This document shows positions 47,049 to 55,923 of a stretch of 64,000 bases of DNA, one piece after another. The DNA is from Ganoderma boninense (Eukaryota > Basidiomycota > Agaricomycetes > Polyporales > Polyporaceae): contig CM035310.1 in the NCBI GenBank assembly GCA_002900995.3, positions 395,946 through 459,945 on the forward strand, written 5' to 3'. The stretch's first letter is position 1. Each line of letters begins with the position of its first letter. Both the position numbers and the translations under genes were made by a program. Under the pieces are notes generated by a model. It was not told the origin of the DNA. It saw only the letters and a list, made by a program, of their open reading frames with translations, and did no database searches.

Positions 47049-49136
47049 ATGCCGGCTGCCCACCAGTCGCGCTCTCTCTCTCCCCAAGTCCACGGTGCAC
47101 TGACTGTCGTTCCGTACGTCTTGTGCTTTATCTATCCATGCTTTTGGAGCTAATCTGAATGTGTTCAGAATGGGCGCGATCAAGTGGCGAGCACAAGAGC
47201 TCGTCTTCCTCCAAAGTCTTGCCGACAGCCCGGATGGCAAGACCGTACTCAAGGCCTCGCAGAAAGAGAGGGGCCAGGGCCGGACTTACTGGTTTCGCAA
47301 CGCTGCTCACTTTTTTATTCAGAAGTACAGGGAGGAGTTTGGTGGCTGTTTCGAGACGGAGAGCTCGGTGGAGTTCGCCTTTCGCAAGTCGCTTCAGCCC
47401 CGGGCGCTCACCCTGACGCCTTGGCCGAAGGAGACCGAGCACGAGAGAGATGAGAGACTAGAGAAGGTCAACGCTGTACGTCGTGTCCTCCGACTTTAAG
47501 ATACTATAATTGATTCACCGCACAGTGCATCGAGAGCTGGATCAAGTCCAAGAGCGAAAGTCGCAGTCGTCGTAAGGTCGAGCCTCCCTCCGCCGAAACA
47601 AGTGTAGCGAGCGCCCATGTGGCGATCGCTCCCGTCAGCGCGCACTCGCTGTCTGCGAATCCCCCAGTCTCCCTTCCTGAGCGGGGAACGGAGGCGACAG
47701 CGATCACAAACACTCAAACCGCGAACGCATCCGTCGATGAAACTTCCCATGGACACCTTGCAACGCCGCACACGGCCATGCCTACAGATGAGTACGTCCC
47801 ACGCTTGTTCAGTGCCAACCGAGTGTGACGCTTGCTTCCAGGCAACTGCGCAAGGTTTTGCATCTCCTTCAGGAGATGCAAGTGACGCTGATGAGGGACT
47901 GTGGATGGGTCGGTTGGTTGCTCATGTCGGGATTGGATGGCGTTGGGAAGTTGGACTCCATCCAGTACGTATGCACTTGACTCGAGGCCATGGATGCAAA
48001 GCTCATTAGATATGCAGCTCTTGCACTGCCTACGACCGCGAGGGTGTCTCCTTTGAGCAGTTTCTCGCTGACCAGCTTGGGTTGACGGTCAATGGTCTTC
48101 TGATGCTGTTCGCTAACTTCGTCGGGTCGTCGTTCGGTCGTAAGTTCCCAGTCTCTTTCGCTCAGGGCAAATTTGACGTTGGCTGGCAGTACCCTCACAT
48201 GAAGTTGAAGTGAGCGCAAAGACGTCGAGTCTTCGTGCCTTGCCTGTGACGCAAACTGTCTCGAATCCGCATCCCGTTACGCCGTTATGACTGCTGCGCT
48301 CGCCGATCCTGCGCCGTCCACGCCGCCGTTTTTCCAGGCCATAACCAAGAGCCATATCGAGGCGACATGCCCTAGTACAGCCATAACCACCCCCCTTCGA
48401 TCTGTCAACGTGAACGTCGGTGTCGTTCCTTCGCCGAGCCCGGCCACAGAGGGAACTGCGGTTGGACTCTTGGTCCGACCTTCTGCGGAACGGTCCCCGC
48501 TTACCCTGCCTGCCCTCCATGACGTCATTCCCATTGCTCCGGCGGCCACTGCTGCCAGTACTCCCGGTTTCCCCTCTCAACACGAGCGCTCGCCTAGCCC
48601 TTCAGTCATGTTCGGAGCTCCTCCTCCACGGGTGCTCACCTCCCCGCCGGAGAAACCTCGTCCAAAACCCCGTAAGCCGCGTAAATCTCGCACGAGTGTG
48701 CGCGCTCGTATTCCGGCCACAACGACGAAAGCCAGGTACGCTTGGTCTTGCATTGGCTCGATCTATAGATGTCGACGTCCCAAAACTCATGCGACAATAT
48801 CAGCGTCCGCGCAGCTCAGGACACCTCAGCTTCCACGAATGAGCTCGCGCCCACAGATGCAGCATCTGATACCCCTCAGCAGGACGGCGTGGAGAAGTCG
48901 CCACTTCTTGGCCGGAGCAAGAGACAGCGTGTGTCAACGGCTCGAGCCCTGAACGAAAGCCCGTGAGTCGTGTCGTATGGATGCTGTGTCATGCATGGAG
49001 CTGACGACGGTGTAGAGACATGTGTGCAGCGGAGAAGATAAAGCGTCAGGCAGAGGCGGCAGAACTGTCAGCAGGAGCTCAGCAAGTGGTACCTTCGGTG
49101 TCGCAGGTGAAACGTAGGAGGACTGGTACAAAGTAG
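47049..49136 (+). CDS. Cargo gene 2: unknown protein with basic AT-hook-like tail
   Basis: The exon model is well supported at the 5' end: exon 1 47049-47113 (MPAAHQSRSLSPQVHGALTV), exon 2 47169-47475 (MGAIKWRAQELVFLQSLADS and onward), exon 3 from 47526 to a GTACGT donor near 47791. Further exons carry QLRKVLHLLQEMQVTLMRDC and YDREGVSFEQFLADQLGL. The last part is Pro/Ser-rich with KPRPKPRKPRKSRTSVR (AT-hook- and NLS-like), KRQR and KRRR, ending near 49136. The N-terminal WRAQ...WFRNAAHFF pattern and the later FEQFLADQLGLTV block resemble a recurrent uncharacterised agaricomycete family. The basic tail suggests nuclear location. It follows cargo gene 1 in the same orientation. Confidence 0.55.
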
Positions 49137-49514
49137 AGTGATCGAACAAGGGGCGATGAAATGTCCACGACGCCTGCCGTAGTTAGTGCTGATGGAACAA
49201 TGTGGGCCTGGTTGGGGTTACCCCGATTGCGAGATAGTTCAAACGATTCTACCGTTGACAGGCATGACCGATGGATCTTACAAGGCTAGACATCGTGACA
49301 GAGGTGAAGATGAAGATGGGGCAAGAATTCGAAAATCTTGACAATATCTGCTTCATTTTTCAGAGTCCAAAAATGTGGGCCCCTCGAAATGTGTATATAT
49401 ATCCCGAAGGTCGAAGACAGGATAGCCAGCACCTCTGTCTTCTACGGTGCCTTCCCTATCCTCTCCTCCGCCCCCATCTCATCCCGTTCTCCGCCCCCAC
49501 TCCAGCTTCTCGGG

Positions 49515-52055
49515 ATGGTCAGAAACTACCCTCGTCTCCGTGGCTTCTCGACGCCGCAGCCTTCGCGCTCTCAGTATTCTGAAGAAGTACGGAGGTTGTG
49601 CTTGACGGATGCGTGGCGCCGCAGGCCCTACGACAGCGTTGAGCTTCACAACCACCGTTGCCCGCAGTGCGGGCTTCGAGGTACCTTCACAGAACGTGTC
49701 GCGTTTCGTGAAGGGCGTGGTGGAGAGTGGTACCGAGTTGTATGTCTGTCCACTATGTCACCAGCTCCGAAGCTCATACGTTGTGCACACAGTGTAAAAC
49801 TTCTGGATGCCGCAACGTATACTTTCCACTGCAACCCGGCACACCGCCTGACCTTGCGACAGCCATCGAAAATGCTCGCCAAACCTCAGCTGGGCAGGTA
49901 CGTCTGCGTCTTCCCCGTACCACTCCATGCTTGACAACATTGCCATCTTTCCTAGGGCTCGCGACGTGTTCCACCCTCTGAGCGTCGCCGTAATGCCTCC
50001 CGGCCTTGCAGGGTACGTAAACTTACCCATCAGTCTCTGTTGACCACAAGTACTGAAGATCCTTTTTACAGAGCGCACCGCCTGGCAACTTGCGCTTTGA
50101 AGGCTTCGTGCGCAACATGTTTCCTAACTTGGATGGTGACCGTCCTCCGACCCCTGTAAGGATCACTGTCAAACAAGTCATTCACATTCGACTAACTATG
50201 TTCCTCACGTAGGGCCCATCGATGCCTGGGGCCAGCGTCTTCCGCACTGCCTCGGATCCACTCGGATCCTCTACTGCGCGTGTGCCGACGTTCGATACGT
50301 CTACCCCGACAGCCGTTCGCGTCGGTCGTGCCTCCTTGGATAGCATGGAGAGGTCGATCCCGGGTTTGGAACCTGTTGCCTCAAGCTCGCCCGAACAACT
50401 TGTGCATGACGAGGCACTTGCACGCGCCTTACAGGCGTTCTTCGATGATGAGGCAAGTAGTCGTGCTATGAAACCACCGTGGCATGATACTAACCATGTT
50501 CTAGGGTTCTTTAATCAAGAAGCGGCGTCGTGACACACCCTCATCGAGCTCGCAAGCTGGAACCTCGCAAGCTGTAAGTCTCAGTGCTGCTCTATATATT
50601 CTTGAAGTTGATCACATAGTCGTATCGCTCAGACGAACGAAGTGCCACTAAAGAGACAGCGTCGCTTTCAAGAACTCGCACAAGTAAGTTGCACAGCCAG
50701 ACCTGACAAGCACATCATTTGACACCTGTTCTGCTGCAGGAGTTCCTTGCGCTCACGCGTGAGATGGGAGTCCTCGGTGATCTTGGGTCTCAACATGCTC
50801 AGCTCCCAATGGATACGGCTTCATTGCCCCTGAACGACATGGAGGGTGATCGCGAGTCGTCAGAGTCCACGATCTCATTGACTCCCACCCCTGCGCCACG
50901 CAAACGGACTATCAAACCGTATATCGTAAGTCTGACACGCTCGTATGCACTGCCGTCTCCTCATTCCCATCATTGTAGCCCCCACGTGTGCCGACATCTT
51001 CCCTAGCACCGTTGAAGTCGGCCTCCCTTTCGAGCACTACAGGTCGCATCACAGCAGAACGCGATGTGATAGAGATCAGCTCTGATAGCTCAGGCGATGA
51101 AGATGACGGAACCACCTCGTCCAGGTCCCAGTCTCGCCGATCCAGCATCATCTCCCTCACCGACTCTGAGGAAGATGATCCTCCTCGTAGGCCATTCATG
51201 CGTAAAGTCGCTCGCACTCGTACACCCTCCGACGTCATCGACATATCCGACTCGCAGGAGAGAGGCATGGAGGACAATGCCACCAACGAAAACGCTACTG
51301 TCGCCGGCATCGACGTGTCTACGCTTACTCGGACTCATCCAGGCCTTGTCGCCTCACGATCTGCGACTTGCCTCACTGATCTCATCGCCTCTGAGTCGTC
51401 GATCAGCACCACCGCAGACCTTTTCGCCGAAGGGGTGCAAGACGACGACCCATACATTTCGCGCTGCCTTCCTCGTAATTCCGAGTCGATTGCCAACCCC
51501 CCGAGAGCCTGTGCCACCGCCGCGCATGACGCAGGTGAAGACGAAGAGTTCATTCCGTTCGGTGATCCGTACCGGTTCGAGATATATCCGTCCGTCGCGA
51601 ACCTTGCCGATGGGCCCCTCCCTGTCTTCAACCAGGCAACACAATGGATATTGACGGTCAAGATCTGGTATGATGTGAGTAATCTCGGTCTCTGCGCAAT
51701 GATTATCACTCATCCTTGCTTGTAGGACGACACGCCCCCGGCCACCAAGATGATCACGCTCGATCAACCACGTTGCGAGGTTATCTTAGCTCGATATCAT
51801 ATCGTCCGGCGCATCTTCGACTACCGCCAGATTTATGAGTTCCGTGTCTGGAATACCTCGATGACGGACTGGCGTCCTCATGCGCTCACGATGGCGCTTG
51901 AGGTTTCCACTGATCCTGGTCAACACACGCTGCTTGTCCGGCTCCCGAGCGTTGACCGGCTGACTGCATGGTCTGAGAATGTTGGCCATGCGTATGGTCT
52001 GTGTACCACAGTCGAGCGGCCGCTTCGCAAAGGCAAGGAGCGCGAATCCACCTGA
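49515..52055 (+). CDS. Cargo gene 3: unknown protein with cysteine pairs and three SUMO-interaction-like motifs
   Basis: Begins MVRNYPRLRGFSTPQPSRSQ. Cysteine pairs CPQC (near 49660), CPLC (near 49750) and CTQC (near 49790) occur within about 140 bp but in three different frames. They could be one zinc ribbon if small introns or indels are allowed. Later short exons read PGNLRFEGFVRNMFPNLDGD, then LVHDEALARALQAFFDDEAS and EFLALTREMGVLGDL. A long exon (50980-51674) has VIEISSDSSGDEDD, IISLTDSEEDD and VIDISDSQE (51066-51260), each a hydrophobic core followed by Ser and acidic residues as in SUMO-interacting motifs. The C-terminal domain (ITLDQPRCEVILARYHIV, YEFRVWNTSMTDWRPHAL) matches a recurrent agaricomycete family of unknown role. 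It is convergent with the dioxygenase gene. Confidence 0.6.
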
Positions 52056-52251
52056 CAGCTTACACTACTCGCTCCTGGCCCATCTTGGGGCTGTAATCTT
52101 CTCTCCTATTTCCGTTCATGGTCAAAAGTAGTCACTCCACGCTCTTTCAGGGCTTTAAAAGATTGTAGTGTCGATGTATGTCTTTCTCTTTACGCAATCA
52201 ATCCCCACTCAACCGCCTGACAGTACTGCCCGAGAGAATTGCTAGTGTCAT

Positions 52252-54246
52252 CTACGCCGACTTTGGTTTCAACTCGGACCACTTGCTAAATAACCCAACA
52301 CCTCGCGCCCACCGCTCCTTCGAAGTCTGCTTGAACACGCCGCCTGATGCCTTGAAGTTCTTCTGGGTCTGGTGACCGCACTCGACCCATCGGAAGAGCC
52401 CGCCCGCGGAATACTGAATGAGTGCATAGCGACGCTCATCTTTACCTGCGAGGGGGACGTTGGAATGGCAGAGAATGGCGGAGGGGATCAGGATTGTGGA
52501 ACCCGGAGGGAACTCAATGGCGAGCTTGAGGTCCCAGAGTATAAGGTGGCCGCCCTTGGTCGGGTCGTAGTTCCCGAACGCGGTGATGGCGCACCAACCA
52601 GGGGCAAAGTTGAGGTGATCTGTGTGGACATGGGCCACGGCTTGTGGTCCAAGGTTGCACGTTGCGCAGGCGAAAACGTTGTTCTCGAAGTTCCGCGACA
52701 GAGTGGGGTCCTTGTCACAAAGGGCATCCAATGTATCACCATAGAACTTATGCAGCTTCGGTGCAAAGAGGCGCATGCTTGCTGCTTAGGGTTTAGCATG
52801 AGATTGAGCCAGGGAAGGAGCGGCGACTTACTGTTTGCGAAGTTAGCGACCCGCCTCATAGGCGTGGAATGAAGTGCGGCATTGAGGACGCCCGCGTTGT
52901 ACTCGGTATGGGCTAGATTTCCAACGCGCTTGAACGGCAGACATCACTAACGTCGCCCCCGTAAAACAGACTGTGGCACATACCTGCTGCCCTCCACCAA
53001 ATGAGATACCGACAGCCACTGCTGGGAAGTTTCCGCGCCGATGGTCAACTTAAGACTTGTTCAGATGCAAGTTGTCGCGGAGGTACTCGAAGATCGCACA
53101 CATTCGGCGCTGAACCTCGCTCCAGGGAACTTCACCTTGCCCAGGAGACTTATCAAAAGGCCGACCGCCTAGGACGGTGAAAACATGATCGTTCCTATCC
53201 AAGACGGGGCGTGCATCGCTAACGGCTCAATGGTTAACAGGCTTTCAGTGCCACGACAAAGTGCCCAGGAACACATACATGCCATTCCACTTGACTATGT
53301 CAATGCCCTGCTCGTGCAGCTTCTCGAGAGGTGTTGGTTCGCAATCAGCTGCTGTTTGTTTATACAGCCGTCCTTGGAATGCGGTGCTTGATACGCGCGT
53401 ATCTTCCATCTCCAAGGAGTAGTCGGTCACGATAGGTTCTGATGCGGCGGCGGCATTGGCAGTGGCCGCGAGGTCGTCATCAATCAGCATCGCCGCAGTG
53501 TCCTCGCGACTTTCAAGCGCGGTGGTCGTCTCTGCAGAGGTACGGAGGGGGTCGGCGGCATCGCGATGGCGAATAGCCGAGGGCTTCAGCGGTGGCCTCA
53601 TGCTGGCAGACGTCCCCGGCAGAGTTGCGGCAGCAGCACGGCGCCGTTTTTTCGCGTGTTCTCTTGCTTGGAACTTGTGTTTGGAGAGGCTTTCGGGTGT
53701 TGTTGGCGGGTCGTCGAAGATGGGTAGTGGCGGAATCACTACGCGCTCCTCGGGTTGAGGGTCTCCAGGTGTCATGAAGGCATCCGATCTGAACGTCGCG
53801 AGCAGCGGGTCATCTACATCTGCCGGATCGGGCGACACAGCGGAAGCGGCTTGGTCTTCAATGGCGGCATTGACACGCTCGGCGAGATCGAACTCTGGCG
53901 GGGCATAGATGGGAAGGCCGAGGTTTGTGATCCACGGCGAAAATCCGCCGCCGCTGCGTGTCTTCCGGCACACAGTGTGAGGCCAATAGGTTTATGAGAA
54001 ATGGGTGACGATCTTGCTTACCTTACGCAGGGAAAATTTGGCGATGGCGGAACGAACTGAGGGCGCGAGGAGACCGGCGGTTTTCGCTTGGAATGTGTGG
54101 ATAGTCAGTAAGAGATAACTGTGCACCCATCGTGATTGTCTCCGCGAAGGCTACGTCGGAGAAGGACGGGAAGCGAAGGGGCTTGCACACACTCACTTCC
54201 CTTCGCAGCCTCCGCAGAGCAATCATCACTCACCTTTGCGACCCAT
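52252..54246 (-). CDS. TET/JBP-family 2OG-Fe(II) dioxygenase, one in-frame stop
   Basis: Exons fit the fungal TET/JBP pattern: exon 1 MGRK (54246-54234), exon 2 AKTAGLLAPSVRSAIAKFSL, exon 3 TRSGGGFSPWITNLG to KWNG (about 53955-53275), exon 4 from DARPVLDRNDHVFTVLGGRP, then HRRGNFPAVAVGISFGGGQQ, RVGNLAHTEYNAGVLNAALH and the catalytic exon from 52776. The Fe(II) ligands HVHTDHLN and SAILCHSNVPL, the 2OG-binding arginine region DERRYALIQYSAGGLFRWV and GGHLILWDLKLAIEFPPGST are all present. Such enzymes oxidise methyl groups of DNA bases in the nucleus. A TAA at 53052-53050 (after LHLNKS, before VDHRRGN) lies in frame between two well-aligned blocks; no intron hides it. One base change would make it, so this copy may be dead, or the base call may be wrong. 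Confidence 0.85.
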
Positions 54247-54249
54247 TGT

Positions 54250-55375
54250 GCCCAAAAGGCTGGCGCAGATGACTCGAATGGGGATCGGCGTGCGCGCAGG
54301 AGTTGAATCAGTTGAACGAAGGCGTAAAGGACGACACAAGTGCGAGGGAAGGGGCGTGATGGAATGCCGGGGGGGTGTACCCAGGAGACAGTGTGCCGCC
54401 AGGGAGAGCGGAGTTTTCCCTCGACGTCGGAGGGTCTGGGGGTGGGCTAACTTTGAGACGAGAACGGCAACAAGTGAAAGAGAAGATCAGAAGGCGTCGT
54501 CCTAGACAGCTCGTCCAAGACAAAAGTGAGTGTGCCGATCACGGATATAGAATGAGGGGGATACATGTGGGGCGAAGGAGTCTCTGCAATGGCTTGGTGT
54601 GAAGTGATCGCCTGTCAGAGTGTCGAATGGAGGAGGGACCCTGTCTAGGATCATGCCGTTGTCGAGTGTCTGTTCTATACGGCGCGGAGCGCACAAAAAA
54701 ATTCTGGATGGGATGGACAGTTCCATTAAGAGGGAAATGTAGATTTTCCGAGCGGGAACGCCATGTTCGTAACAGCTTGCTGGTTCTAATGCAGGTAATG
54801 GTGCCTGTTTGAATCCAGGCGGTCCGCTGGGCATTGAGAGCAGCCCTGAGGTCCCTCATGACGTCACCATACCGTATCAGGCTGTTCTGAATGGCGGACC
54901 TTCGAACTCACCTTAGTCTGGCGAAGACTTTGAGCCCAGGCCTCAACCCCGCACCATGCCGACACTCGCACATGTAATATTTCCGGCCCTCGCCCCAAGG
55001 CCCGCCAACTAGACAGCGAACGCTAGAGGACTACTGGACGGTGATCCCACCGTGCTATAAACGCTGGACCGCCCTGTCGTACTGCGCGAAGCTGTGCATG
55101 AAGGGGACACTGGCGCGGAAGCACGGCTGCGCGAGGGACATTGGTTCCTAGAACCTAGAACAGCACCCAGGACTGGACATCGAGCACGAACAGCTGGCTG
55201 TGCCATGTTCGCCGGCATTGGCGCCGTCCTTGGAGGTTCTTGGATTGCTGGTGGCGCACTGGTGGGGTACCAGCATGTGGTGCTTGCTTCGCAGTGGGCG
55301 TCCATCAGTACCTGCCCGATTGTTGACGAGCCGTCTTCTCCAGGTGTTCCTCCGAGTCGTGTCGGCGCTCCGCCT
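54250..55375. other. No recognised gene upstream of the dioxygenase
   Basis: Contains the presumed promoter of the dioxygenase gene and short overlapping frames with no motif. Confidence 0.4.
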
Positions 55376-55540
55376 CCGCGGGTACTGGCACGCTTCAAGA
55401 TCTTCGTCGACGGCGGTGTGCGCCACGCGAGCGACCTTCTCAAGGCGATCACGGTTGGCGCGACTGCGGTGGGCGTGGGCCGGTCGTTCCTCTTGGCGTC
55501 CTGCGCGTACGGGTGGGAGGGCATCGAGGAGGCTATCTAG
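55376..55540 (+). pseudogene. C-terminal fragment of an FMN-dependent alpha-hydroxyacid dehydrogenase
   Basis: The frame reads RFKIFVDGGVRHASDLLKAI then TVGATAVGVGRSFLLASCAY and GWEGIEEAI before a stop at 55540. This is the last part of the TIM-barrel of the lactate dehydrogenase (cytochrome b2)/glycolate oxidase family: the FMN phosphate-binding VDGGVRxxxDxLKA and GRxFL segments are clear. No active-site histidine region (SNHGGRQ) or other upstream domain is present. Only about 50 codons of a normally 350-500 residue protein remain, so this is a captured or decayed fragment, not a working gene. Confidence 0.7.
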
Positions 55541-55782
55541 ATATCGATGTTCCACTCCGCGAGTAAGAGTTATAGCATTTTGGGGGAAGGGAAGGCGCTG
55601 AAGGGGAATGGTAGGATGAATTCGAGATGAACATGCATTCGCTGGATGCGAAGGCAATCAAAGATGTCATGCCTGCTCTCCAAATTAATGGCTAGCACAC
55701 CTGTTGCTACCTCGCCTCGCTACGTGTGTGCTAAACGTCTGAGTACTATGTGTGTGTACATAGCATTCCCATTAATCTTGTA

Positions 55783-55868
55783 ACTGGGTTGGCGCAGCGG
55801 TAGGACCACTCCTTTGAACGGCCTTGAAGTTGCTGGTGATGCGGGTTCGAACCCCGCTAATTGTGCCA
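55783..55868 (+). tRNA. tRNA-like sequence, probably a tRNA pseudogene
   Basis: It has an A-box-like TGGCGCAGCGG, a perfect T arm (GCGGG-TTCGAAC-CCCGC), a following CCA and a short T-run. The acceptor stem (ACTGGGT against TAATTGT) and D stem do not pair well, and the anticodon stem has mismatches. An anticodon-loop-like TTTGAAC is present, so the amino acid cannot be assigned. A decayed tRNA or the head of a tRNA-derived SINE both fit. It sits about 37 bp inside the right border of the 17-kb insert. Confidence 0.4.
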
Positions 55869-55904
55869 AATTTTAGTCTTGCGCGCTTCATCCTGCCAAG
55901 GCCG

Positions 55905-55916
55905 AACAGATGTATC
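55905..55916. repeat. 12-bp direct repeat at right border of the 17-kb insert
   Basis: AACAGATGTATC, identical to 38676-38687. It lies just beyond the stop codon of gag. Confidence 0.5.
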
Positions 55917-55923
55917 CGTGGAT

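Larger units (their letters stand above)
38688..55904. mobile_element. 17.2-kb KDZ transposon with TET/JBP and other cargo, inserted in a gypsy element
   Basis: The segment separates gag and pol of one Ty3/gypsy element. It carries, left to right, a KDZ transposase (minus), three multi-exon genes of unknown function (plus), a TET/JBP dioxygenase (minus), an alpha-hydroxyacid dehydrogenase fragment (plus) and a tRNA-like sequence (plus). KDZ transposons of basidiomycetes are known to associate with TET/JBP genes. The borders are placed by the 12-bp direct repeat; I did not find matching terminal inverted repeats at these borders. A short 8-bp inverted repeat (CTAATACA...TGTATTAG) straddles the left border. 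The element is probably inactive: the transposase frame has a stop near 42663 and the dioxygenase one near 53050. Confidence 0.65.
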
